50,162 bases of DNA, from the NCBI GenBank assembly GCA_045545575.1, contig JAZQBE010000065.1, forward strand, positions 1 through 50,162. The letters run 5' to 3'. Shown here in pieces: positions 32,451 through 40,417 of the stretch (position 1 is the stretch's first letter; the number at the start of each line of letters is the position of its first letter). The notes under the pieces are model-generated. The model searched no databases, had not been told where the DNA came from, and saw nothing but the letters and a program-made list of their open reading frames with translations. A program made the translations under genes and the position numbers. This DNA is from Shuttleworthia sp045545575. GTDB lineage: Bacteria > Bacillota > Clostridia > Lachnospirales > Lachnospiraceae.

Positions 32451-34625
32451 TTACCGGGCGTCCATCCAGGTTTCGGCGATGGTCTTCTGCCCTTCCCGCG
32501 TCGGATGGATGCCGTCGAGGCTTTCATAGCGGACGCCGGAAGCGGCCAGATCGACAAGATGCACGCCGGTGTCGGCGCAGGCCCGGCGGATCGCGTCGTT
32601 GTATTCCTCCAGATGGATGGACCGGTCCGAAAAGGCATCCTCGAAACGCCAGTCATCGTCGCCGCGCACGCAGGACTTCAACAGCGTGGCACACCAGATC
32701 TCCGCTTCCGGATAGGTTTCCTGCAGGCGTTCGATCATGGTCCGGTAGGCGCCCTCAAAATATGTGGTGCCGTCGGTATTCCCGTTTTCGTCCGCGATGG
32801 CGATCTGGATTCCGAAATCGTTGATCCCGGCGTACACCAGGATCTGTTCGGGCGTTTCCCTGTCCTTTCCGAGCGCATTGATCCGCTCCATGCAGGAAAT
32901 GGACGGGAATCCGTCGCCGGTCACCCAGGTATTTCCAAAAGAGCTGTTGGCAAGCAGATGCGCGTCCTCCGACAGGATCAGACGTCCCCACCAGGTGTCG
33001 GCGGGATCGTTTAAAGCGTTCGCGCGGCGCATTTCGGCGTCATAATAGACCAGATAGCCCGGCGGATTGAACCCCGCGAAGGTCGAAATGGAATCCCCGA
33101 GCACGGACACCGCCGGCGTTTCGGGCGCGCCGAGCTCGGCCTTCTTCATGTACAGCGTGCGGATCCCGTCGTCGTAAATCCGGTCGTAGTCCGAAAGAAG
33201 ATTCTCCGACCAGGAAAGCATCCGTTCCGGAATGCCGAAGGTCCATCCGCTCGTATACGTAATGAACCGGGGCGGATCCGCTTCCACGTCGGCAAACAGC
33301 TCGTCCTGCAGCGACGGGTCGATGATGCAGGCACTCGGGAAAATGATGCGGGAAGCGGCTTCGCAGTCGGTATAGAAATACACGCCGCAGTCGCAGGCAA
33401 AGGCCAGGACACGGTCGCCCGCGACGGCCTGACGGTTGATCTCGGCGGTCACCGCCTGCAGACTTCCGCGGTTCTCGTCGGTGTGAAGACGCAGATTGTC
33501 GGGCGAAAGCTGCGCGTGATACAGCACGCAAAGCACCAGACAGAAAATGACGGCCGCAAACGCACGGTGGAAGGAAAGCCGTCCGCAGATCCGTTCAAGC
33601 ACCTGTGCAAAGGCGCACAGCGGAACGATGTAGATGCAGAGCGTCATCTGCTGATAATAGGACCAGGGCTGGCCGGGGCTGGCCGTCGCGACCACCACCG
33701 CTGCGGTGATCAGAAGCCACCACAGGTATTCCTTCAGGCGTTTTTCCGGCTCCTTTTTCTTTAAAACACGGAAAAGAACGGCCAGCACGACACCGGCGCA
33801 GAACAGAACAAGCACCGGCAGCGGCGGCACGGAAAGCAGCGTCCGCGCACTCTCAAACCGCTTGGCGAGCGTGTTGAAGCCAGCATAGCGGATACTGAAC
33901 AGCACGTAGGTTTCGATGAAGGCGCCGACACTCTTCGTCGCGAACAGGTACGCCGCCGGCAGGACAGACGCGGCCGCCATGCCAAGGGCGAACGAAAGAC
34001 ACATCCGCACAATCCGCCGCACGCCGGCGCGGTCAAAAACCATCACAAGGAACATGGCGATGCCCAGCACGGCCCAGATGATGCAGTAGTTGAATTTGAT
34101 AAAGAATACGGCCATGCCGGCGAAGCCCATCCAGAAGGCCCGTCCGTTTTCCACACCGTCCCGCATCTGCCCAAGAAACAGCAGGATGGCCAGCAAAAGC
34201 AGCGGGAACAGGAATTCTTCGCTGTTGCTCGTGGTGAATTCCCGCACGTTGATCAGGAATACGGCCCCCGTCGCCACCGCGGCATAGAAGGGCTCTGCGT
34301 ACATGCGGGCAATGCGCCAGACCAGCCAGACCGAAAGGAAAATGACCGGCAGCTCCAGCAGAAAACAGCCGGTCAGACCGCGGCCGAGCTTCAGTCCGAG
34401 GGCCAGGTACAGATACAGCAGCGGTCCTTTGTGGTCAAAATAATCCACATACGGGACTTTGCCGTTTAGAATGCCTTTCGCGAGCGTATAAAAAACGCCC
34501 TGATCCGCGGTGAGTCCCGTGGAATGCAGCGGATTTAAGGGGCTGTAGCGGGCCGTGACGGCCGTGACAAAGCAAAGAAAAAGGAATACCAGCAGCTGAT
34601 GCCGGTGTTTTCTGATCGTTTCCAT
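32451..34625 (-). CDS. GT-C glycosyltransferase fused to an SGNH/GDSL hydrolase
   Basis: From the ATG at 34625 the product has 724 residues. The N-terminal 410 or so are a GT39-like membrane domain: the first outer loop reads ADQGVFYTLAKGILNG, then PYVDYFDHKGPLLY, the standard donor-site pattern. A connecting soluble region (about 410-490) is followed by an SGNH hydrolase domain. Its four blocks are VLGDSIST (Ser512), SSFGNTW, YAGINDF (Asn602) and DGIHPT (Asp704, His707). One polypeptide thus carries a sugar transferase and an esterase or acetyltransferase, both predicted outside the membrane. The start lacks a good Shine-Dalgarno site; the frame is open to 34793 but without a better start. 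It leads a four-gene operon. Confidence 0.85.
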   Translation of the reverse strand: METIRKHRHQLLVFLFLCFVTAVTARYSPLNPLHSTGLTADQGVFYTLAKGILNGKVPYVDYFDHKGPLLYLYLALGLKLGRGLTGCFLLELPVIFLSVWLVWRIARMYAEPFYAAVATGAVFLINVREFTTSNSEEFLFPLLLLAILLFLGQMRDGVENGRAFWMGFAGMAVFFIKFNYCIIWAVLGIAMFLVMVFDRAGVRRIVRMCLSFALGMAAASVLPAAYLFATKSVGAFIETYVLFSIRYAGFNTLAKRFESARTLLSVPPLPVLVLFCAGVVLAVLFRVLKKKEPEKRLKEYLWWLLITAAVVVATASPGQPWSYYQQMTLCIYIVPLCAFAQVLERICGRLSFHRAFAAVIFCLVLCVLYHAQLSPDNLRLHTDENRGSLQAVTAEINRQAVAGDRVLAFACDCGVYFYTDCEAASRIIFPSACIIDPSLQDELFADVEADPPRFITYTSGWTFGIPERMLSWSENLLSDYDRIYDDGIRTLYMKKAELGAPETPAVSVLGDSISTFAGFNPPGYLVYYDAEMRRANALNDPADTWWGRLILSEDAHLLANSSFGNTWVTGDGFPSISCMERINALGKDRETPEQILVYAGINDFGIQIAIADENGNTDGTTYFEGAYRTMIERLQETYPEAEIWCATLLKSCVRGDDDWRFEDAFSDRSIHLEEYNDAIRRACADTGVHLVDLAASGVRYESLDGIHPTREGQKTIAETWMDAR

Positions 34626-34722
34626 AAAATCATCCGTTTTCTGTGTGCGAAAACCGTCCGGAGAACGGCACAGACAGCGTGTGCCGGCAGCGGTTTCGCG
34701 GCATTCTTTCAATCTTCCAATT

Positions 34723-34731
34723 ATTCTATCA
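34723..34731 (-). promoter_or_regulatory. Extended -10 promoter for the 34625 operon
   Basis: The minus strand carries TGATAGAAT, an extended -10 element, without a clear -35. Predicted start near 34716 gives a leader of about 90 bases. Confidence 0.45.
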
Positions 34732-34734
34732 CAC

Positions 34735-34764
34735 TTTACCAATACAGGAGAAGTATGATAAAAT
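34735..34764 (+). promoter_or_regulatory. Candidate promoter for the UbiA operon
   Basis: TTTACC (34735-34740) and TAAAAT (34759-34764) are spaced by 18 bases; TATGAT overlaps at 34754. The start would lie about 50 bases before the ATG at 34819. Downstream, CTCAA and TTGAG can pair and partly cover the ribosome binding site. Confidence 0.35.
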
Positions 34765-34818
34765 ATTTCGCGAAACCGGCTTCGGCCGATCACTCAAAAA
34801 GGGATTGAGGCAGTCATT

Positions 34819-35757
34819 ATGAAAAAGTATATTCGGATCGCTCGTCCGGACCATTGGATCAAACAGTTTTTTATTTTTCCCGGTCTTCTGTTCGCCATGC
34901 TGCTGACAAAGACCCCGTTCTCCCCGGAACTGGTCATCCACGTCCTGCTGGCGTTTGTCTCCACCTGCTTTACCGCTTCCGCGAACTACGTCATCAACGA
35001 GTGGCTGGACGCGGAATTCGACCGTTTCCATCCGACCAAGAAAAACCGCAGTGTCGTAACGGAAGACATGAGCGCCGCCATCGTCTATACGGAGTACGCC
35101 GTGCTGACCGTGCTCGGTCTTGTCACCGGATGGCTGGTGAATCCCTTCGTCTTCGGCTGTGTCCTCTGGCTGTGGGTCATGGGCATCCTGTACAACGTCA
35201 AGCCCATCCGCACGAAGGACGTCGCCATCTTAGACGTCCTGTCCGAGTCCGTCAACAACGCCATCCGTCTTCTGATCGGCTGGTTTGCCGCCTCCACCGT
35301 TTTTATCCCGCCGGTCAGTATCATCGCCGGCTACTGGATGGGCGGCGCGTTTCTGATGGCCATGAAGCGTTTCTCGGAATACCGCATGATCAACGACCCC
35401 GAGCTGGCCGGAAAATACCGCAAATCCTTCCGCGTATATACGTCGGAGCTGCTTCTGACCACCGCGTTTTTCTACGGCATGTGCTCCTCCTTCCTGATGG
35501 GTGTCTTCCTGCTCAAGTACAAAATCGAATTCATCCTCTTCGCGCCGTTTGTGTTCCTGCTCTTCTGCTATTACGTTCACATCGCGTTTAAGGAGGATTC
35601 GGCCGCCCAGAAGCCGGAGAAGCTGTTCCGCGAGCGCAAGCTGATGCTGTACGTTCTGTTTCTCGCGGTGCTCTTTTTGGTGCTCTTAAAAGCGGATATC
35701 CCGATCCTTCACGTGCTGTTCTCCGATATGGATCTGATGCCGATGGCAGGGAGGTAA
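34819..35757 (+). CDS. UbiA-family prenyltransferase, polyprenyl-phosphate phosphoribosyltransferase-like
   Basis: The 312-residue protein has about eight or nine membrane helices and belongs to the UbiA superfamily. The first Asp-rich motif is NEWLDAEFD (Asn60, Asp64, Asp68), and a second conserved stretch is YNVKPIRTKDVAILDVLSE (125-143). The start IRIARPDHWIKQFFIFPG matches the RPxxWxKN beginning of Rv3806c-type enzymes, which join PRPP to decaprenyl phosphate, rather than quinone enzymes. That would give a lipid-phosphate ribose donor for GT-C enzymes. No quinone genes are near, and two large membrane proteins of the glycan type follow directly. The ATG has GAGG eight bases upstream. Family secure; substrate inferred. 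Confidence 0.85.
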   Translation: MKKYIRIARPDHWIKQFFIFPGLLFAMLLTKTPFSPELVIHVLLAFVSTCFTASANYVINEWLDAEFDRFHPTKKNRSVVTEDMSAAIVYTEYAVLTVLGLVTGWLVNPFVFGCVLWLWVMGILYNVKPIRTKDVAILDVLSESVNNAIRLLIGWFAASTVFIPPVSIIAGYWMGGAFLMAMKRFSEYRMINDPELAGKYRKSFRVYTSELLLTTAFFYGMCSSFLMGVFLLKYKIEFILFAPFVFLLFCYYVHIAFKEDSAAQKPEKLFRERKLMLYVLFLAVLFLVLLKADIPILHVLFSDMDLMPMAGR

Positions 35758-35760
35758 GCC

Positions 35761-37923
35761 TTGCAGAAACAAACATCCCGCCGGAGCGCGGCGGTGCGTC
35801 TTTTCGGCCGTTCTGTCCGCCCGGGCGATGCCGTCCTGTTTCTCGCGGTCGCCGCGCAGATTGCCCTTCTTCTGCTTTTTAACCTGCTGCGGACGCGCTA
35901 TGTCGTCAACATGGACTCGAGTGAGTACCTGGTGCAGGCGATCCAGATCTGGCGGCAGAAAACGCTTCTGATTGCCGATTATACCTACAGCACCATGCTG
36001 GCCTGGGATATTCCGACCCTTCCGGCCGCCCTGTTCTACGGCATCACCGGCAATATTTACCTGGCCTGGGGACTGTCGGTCGACCTGTTTATCCTTCTGT
36101 TTCTGTGGACCGCCGTCCGCATCATGAACGCGCTGGCGGTTTCCCTCCGCGGAAAACTGCTGTCGCTTCTGGCCATTTTTACCGTCTATCATTACGGAAC
36201 CGTCGAGTACTGGGACGAACTGTTCATCAACGGCGCGCTGTATCTGCTGCGGATCACGGTGGTTCTTCTTCTGGCCGACGTCCTGCTGCGTCTCTTCCGT
36301 TTCCCGGGCGCCCTTCGCGGCCGCGAACGCATCCTGTGCATCGCCGAATCCGCGCTGTGCTGTCTGTTTTCTTTTGTGTGCGGTCTTTCCACCGGCATCT
36401 TTATCATCGGCTGCGGAATTGCGCCGCTCTTCTTATGGCAGCTGCACCGCGTGCTGTTCCGGAACGAAAGCCTATCGTTCCGGGCGTTTTTCAATCCCTC
36501 CGTGTTCCTTTCGCTGGGCGCGCTGGCATCGGCCTTTCTCGGTGTGGCCGTCTGCCGGCTGATCGGCCTGTCCGACGTCGTGTCGACCACGAAGCTGACC
36601 GTGGAGCCTTCCGTGTTTGCACAGCACGCGCTGAATCTGTTCACCGGTTTTCTGCAGCTGTTCGGCTGGCCGACAGAACCGGTGTCCCTGACAAGCATCG
36701 CCGGTCTCTTTGCCATTGCTTCGTTTTTTCTGTCCGCGCTGTACCTGTTTCTGGCCGTCTTTTTCCTTGTGCGCAGTCTTCCGGTCCGACGCGACGCGTC
36801 CGCCGGCACCGAAAGCCCCTCTGCCGTCCGCCGCGAATACGCCGGCATGCTGTTCTGGATTCTGGCCGTCAATCTCGTCCTCTTTCTGACCGCCGATCTG
36901 AATTACAGCGGCGCCGTTTTCGAATATCGCTACTGGCTGATGTTCATCACACCGGCAATGCTTTCCTTCGGCGCACTCTATGACGATTTTCACGGCTGCG
37001 CCGAAAAGCCGGTTTCCCATCACGTGCGAATCATCGCGCTGCTGACCGTTCTGGCGCTCTGCGCCATCAATCTGTACCGTCATTCCGCCCTCTGGAAAGA
37101 GACGGGCCTCTACGACAGCCGCCGGCAGCAGCTGATGAACCTGGCCGGGGAACAGGGCATGGATTTCGTCTATGTCTACGGCGACTTCTTCTCCGGCCGC
37201 GTTGCGTGCACCATGGTTCCCGGATCGCTTTCCGCCGCGGCGGCGGTCGACTACGGCCTTTCCGACAACGGCTCCGACTGGGAAAGCGGCTTCCGCATGC
37301 CGCACTGGGGAACGTACACCCGCTATGACGGGGATCTGACGGAGATTCCCGCGGATCTTCATTACGGCATTCTTCTGATGAAGAACGGAACCCTGCGCGA
37401 ACACTATGACTTTCTGAAAGCCCGGGCCCGCTCTTCGGTGACGACCTACGAATCCGTCGACGACGACCTCTTCGGCTATGAACTGCTGGATATGGGAAAC
37501 GAGCCTCACATGGACTTCGTCCAGGGCGTACCGACCTCCGGCAGAAGCATCAGCAAAGACGAGCTGATCTGGGGATACGACGCCGAAGGCCTTGTGCAGG
37601 GCAGCGACGGCTGCCTGATTTCCGACGGACAGACGGAAGGCCTTGTGTCTGCGGCTTTTACCGCCGAAGAAGACGGCCGGTTCCGCTTTACACTGCAGGG
37701 CGCCTATGCGAACCGTCCCGCTTCTTCGGCCGTTCTTCGCGTCTGCGGTTCCTATGACGAAGACGCACCGGATGAAAACGTCTTTGAAACCGCCGACGCC
37801 GCGGACAGCGGCGCCGCGGTGCTGGAGCAGACGCTTCGCAAAGACTGTACCTACCGCATCGAAATCCGCATTCCTGCCGGCACGGTTTATTCGCCGAAGG
37901 AGCTGGTCATGGAGCGGCTGTAA
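35761..37923 (+). CDS. GT-C-like membrane protein with soluble C-terminal domain
   Basis: The start is a TTG at 35761, three bases after the UbiA stop, with GGGAGG overlapping the end of the UbiA gene, so translation is coupled. The product has 720 residues. About 12 helices cover residues 20-440, and the first outer loop reads NMDSSEYLVQAIQIW, followed by YSTMLAWDIPTLPAAL, a GT-C-like donor-loop arrangement. From about 460 the protein is soluble and probably outside. It ends in a strand-rich domain of about 120 residues (FTAEEDGRFRFTLQG to PKELVMERL) that looks like a carbohydrate-binding sandwich. Coupling to UbiA suggests it uses the lipid donor UbiA makes. Function inferred. Confidence 0.65.
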   Translation: MQKQTSRRSAAVRLFGRSVRPGDAVLFLAVAAQIALLLLFNLLRTRYVVNMDSSEYLVQAIQIWRQKTLLIADYTYSTMLAWDIPTLPAALFYGITGNIYLAWGLSVDLFILLFLWTAVRIMNALAVSLRGKLLSLLAIFTVYHYGTVEYWDELFINGALYLLRITVVLLLADVLLRLFRFPGALRGRERILCIAESALCCLFSFVCGLSTGIFIIGCGIAPLFLWQLHRVLFRNESLSFRAFFNPSVFLSLGALASAFLGVAVCRLIGLSDVVSTTKLTVEPSVFAQHALNLFTGFLQLFGWPTEPVSLTSIAGLFAIASFFLSALYLFLAVFFLVRSLPVRRDASAGTESPSAVRREYAGMLFWILAVNLVLFLTADLNYSGAVFEYRYWLMFITPAMLSFGALYDDFHGCAEKPVSHHVRIIALLTVLALCAINLYRHSALWKETGLYDSRRQQLMNLAGEQGMDFVYVYGDFFSGRVACTMVPGSLSAAAAVDYGLSDNGSDWESGFRMPHWGTYTRYDGDLTEIPADLHYGILLMKNGTLREHYDFLKARARSSVTTYESVDDDLFGYELLDMGNEPHMDFVQGVPTSGRSISKDELIWGYDAEGLVQGSDGCLISDGQTEGLVSAAFTAEEDGRFRFTLQGAYANRPASSAVLRVCGSYDEDAPDENVFETADAADSGAAVLEQTLRKDCTYRIEIRIPAGTVYSPKELVMERL

Positions 37924-37938
37924 AGGAGACTTCTTTCA

Positions 37939-39588
37939 ATGAAACCCGCTGTCAAAACGATTCCCGCGTCTGTCAGACGCTTTCTGATCCCGGCGCTGAT
38001 TCTGATCCTGACCGCCGCCGGCATCCTGTTCGGCCTGTCAGAGATCTTTTCGCCCGGTCTCGCGAAGACCCTCTCTTCCTTCCCGTTTTACGGCGGGATC
38101 GGCCTCGCCGCGCTGTTCGGCGGCGCAGCTGTTTTCGCGCTGTCTGTCTTCCTTCTGCACCGGGGCAAGCCGCTTCACGTGTGGTTTACCTGGACCGCGC
38201 TGCCCCTTCTTCTGCTGTTTCTGTTTCTGATCCCGCCGATGTCCACGCCGGATGAGCGGGCGCATTTCAACAGCGCCTACGATATCGCCTGCAAACTATA
38301 CCAGGTGCCCGAAACGAAGGACAGCTATTATCACCGCGTGCGGCCGGCGGATACGGCCTGGTGGTCCTTAAAGCTGCACGTCGACAAACCGGCGGATTAC
38401 GAAGAAATCTACACCGACTTTTTCCGCACGCTCCCGAAGAAGGACGCGGAATTCTCCGAAACCATCGTTTTCGAACAGAACGGCTCATCGCCGGCCTATG
38501 TACTGCCGGCCCTGATGATGGTGCTCGGCTTTGCCCTTCGCTTCCCCTTTGCGCGGCTGGCCGTCTTCGCCGCGCTGCCGAACGTGCTGATCTGCCTCTT
38601 CGGCATGCGCGAAGCGATCCGGCGCACCCCGGCCGGCAAAGCGCCGATGGCGCTGCTGGCGCTTCTGCCCATCTCCCTGCAGCAGGGAGCGTCCCTTTCC
38701 TACGACGCGATGCTTCTGCCCGCGGCCTTTCTCGTGACCGCCATCGGGATGAAATGGGCCGGCCTGTCCGTCGGTCTGTCGGACCTTTTAAACGGCGTCC
38801 GCTTTGAGAAAAAATACCGCGACAGCGCCGCGACGCGCTCCGACATCATCCTCTTTGTGCTCTGTGTGCTGGCTTTGGGACAGCTGAAGGAAGGCGTCTG
38901 TCTTCCGCTCGTTCTGATCTGGCCGCTGCTTTGCATCCGCAAGGGCATGCTGCACCGGCTGCCGAAGCCCGCGCGGATCGCCGTGCCCGTCGTTCTTGCC
39001 GTGCTGCTTCTGCTGTGGCTTTGGCCCCTCGGCGGCGCCGACCGGATCTGGCACATGTTCAATGACAAGCCCTATCTGTTCTACGCGTTCCAGTACGGCC
39101 GCTCGCCGGCGTTTTATCTGACGCACCCGGACGTGCTGTTTCCGATGATTCAAAAAACCATTCAGAAGGAAGGCCGCGACATCATTTACCAGGCCTTCGG
39201 CGGACGTCTCGGCTGGCTGAACCTGTACGCCAACCACTACATCAGCTATACCCTTGTGCTCGTGTTTCTGCTGCTTCTGTTCCGCTCCAAAAACGAACCG
39301 GAAACCTTTGTCTGGACGCCGGTCCGCCGGATCGTCCTGATCCTGTGCGGCGGACTGCCCTGTCTGCTGTCGGCCGCCGCGATGCTGCTGTTCCACACGA
39401 CGCCGGATTCGGATCAGATTCTGGGCATCCAGGGACGCTATTTCCTGCCGGCGATGCTTCCGGCGCTTCTGGGCATCTTCCGCTGGAAAATGCCGGTCCG
39501 GAGGTTCCTTACGGACCGCCTCCTGCTGACCTTCGCCCTGTTTTTAAGCTGGATCAGCATCCTTTCCTCCTACGGCTTCCTGAACTGA
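37939..39588 (+). CDS. DUF2142 family membrane protein
   Basis: The 549-residue protein matches DUF2142 (PF09913), polytopic proteins found in surface polysaccharide loci. Landmarks are PPMSTPDERAHFNSAYDIA (around 100-117), SSPAYVLPALMMVLGF, the helix ending RRTPAGKAPM followed by LLPISLQQGASLSYDAML, and GIQGRYFLPAMLP near the C-terminus. The Asp-Glu pair in the first outer loop again fits a GT-C-type active site. The ATG at 37939 has AAGGAG ten bases upstream and lies 15 bases after the preceding gene. It is the last gene of the UbiA operon, followed by a terminator shared with the converging operon. Confidence 0.85.
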   Translation: MKPAVKTIPASVRRFLIPALILILTAAGILFGLSEIFSPGLAKTLSSFPFYGGIGLAALFGGAAVFALSVFLLHRGKPLHVWFTWTALPLLLLFLFLIPPMSTPDERAHFNSAYDIACKLYQVPETKDSYYHRVRPADTAWWSLKLHVDKPADYEEIYTDFFRTLPKKDAEFSETIVFEQNGSSPAYVLPALMMVLGFALRFPFARLAVFAALPNVLICLFGMREAIRRTPAGKAPMALLALLPISLQQGASLSYDAMLLPAAFLVTAIGMKWAGLSVGLSDLLNGVRFEKKYRDSAATRSDIILFVLCVLALGQLKEGVCLPLVLIWPLLCIRKGMLHRLPKPARIAVPVVLAVLLLLWLWPLGGADRIWHMFNDKPYLFYAFQYGRSPAFYLTHPDVLFPMIQKTIQKEGRDIIYQAFGGRLGWLNLYANHYISYTLVLVFLLLLFRSKNEPETFVWTPVRRIVLILCGGLPCLLSAAAMLLFHTTPDSDQILGIQGRYFLPAMLPALLGIFRWKMPVRRFLTDRLLLTFALFLSWISILSSYGFLN

Positions 39589-39611
39589 CCGGGTCCGTTT
39601 ATTTCAACATC

Positions 39612-39647
39612 AAAAAGGCAGATCTTCATCGAAGACCTGCCTTTTTT
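39612..39647. terminator. Bidirectional terminator between converging operons
   Basis: The stem has GGCAG and CTGCC arms plus an inner TCTTC/GAAGA pairing, flanked by five A residues on the left and six T residues on the right. It can therefore end both the plus-strand UbiA operon and the minus-strand operon that ends at 39669. Confidence 0.9.
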
Positions 39648-39668
39648 CTTTTATTGATCCGCGGAATG

Positions 39669-40379
39669 CTATGCGTTCATTTCCTTCCGGAAGCGCATGA
39701 AATCCTTCAGTGCCTGTACGCCGATGGAAAAGATCCGCGGAATGTTGATGGAATTCGTGCCGGCTGTGCGCGGCTTGAAGGTGATGATGCGGAAGGCCGT
39801 CCGCTCGCTGAAGCGAACGAAAAACGTGGTCATCATAATATTCGGCAGCGCGTAGTCCGCCGGCAGACGGTCAATGTACTTTGCGACGGAGGATGCGCGC
39901 ATCAGACGGAACGGCGCGTTCGCGTCCGGAACGCGGACGCCGAAAAACAGCCGCACCAGCAGGCAGACCACCTTCTCGACAAGGGCGCGGTCCTGTCCGT
40001 CGCCGCGCACGGTACGGTTGCCGAAAATGCCGTCATAGGTATCCCGCGCCTCCCAGAACGCCGCGAATTCCGCCGGGTTGGTCTGCCCGTCGGAGTCGGT
40101 CTGAAAGATGTAGTCCGCGCCGCGTTCAATGGCCAGCTTGTACAGGGCGATCACCTTTGGCCCGTGCTGCCGGTCGCAGTCTTCCAGAATCTCCAGCTGC
40201 GGGAATTCCCCCTGCAGCCGCTGCAGAATCCCGTGGGTGCCGTCGCTGCTTCCGCTGTCGGCAATCACCAGCCGGGAATCGGCAGAGGCACAGGCCAGAC
40301 AGGGCATCCAGGCGCGCACCACGGACTCGATATTGCCTTCTTCGTTATATGCCGGCATCACAATATACAACGTATCCAT
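39669..40379 (-). CDS. Family 2 glycosyltransferase, DPM1-like
   Basis: I place the start at the ATG at 40379, which follows AAGGGAG with good spacing; the longer open frame to 40490 overlaps the upstream gene. The 236-residue product is a soluble GT-A fold. It starts LYIVMPAYNEEGNIE, with DSGSSDGT (41-48) and the metal-binding QTDSDGQTNP (93-102), where DSD is the DxD. GNRTVRGDGQD and FRLMRASSVAKYI follow, as in polyprenyl-phosphate sugar synthases. No membrane anchor is present. It is the last gene of the nine-gene minus-strand operon, after the MBOAT and SGNH genes. Likely makes a lipid-phosphate hexose for the GT-C proteins. Confidence 0.85.
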   Translation of the reverse strand: MDTLYIVMPAYNEEGNIESVVRAWMPCLACASADSRLVIADSGSSDGTHGILQRLQGEFPQLEILEDCDRQHGPKVIALYKLAIERGADYIFQTDSDGQTNPAEFAAFWEARDTYDGIFGNRTVRGDGQDRALVEKVVCLLVRLFFGVRVPDANAPFRLMRASSVAKYIDRLPADYALPNIMMTTFFVRFSERTAFRIITFKPRTAGTNSINIPRIFSIGVQALKDFMRFRKEMNA

Positions 40380-40417
40380 GCTCATCTCCCTTACGATTGA
40401 TTCCTTCACGCCGCCCT

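Noticed and set aside
32423..32656. N-terminal extension of the SRGL copy 3 frame
   Set aside because: The extension overlaps the end of the SGNH domain gene, is rich in Pro, Arg and Ser, and a good start with GGAGAG lies at 32422.
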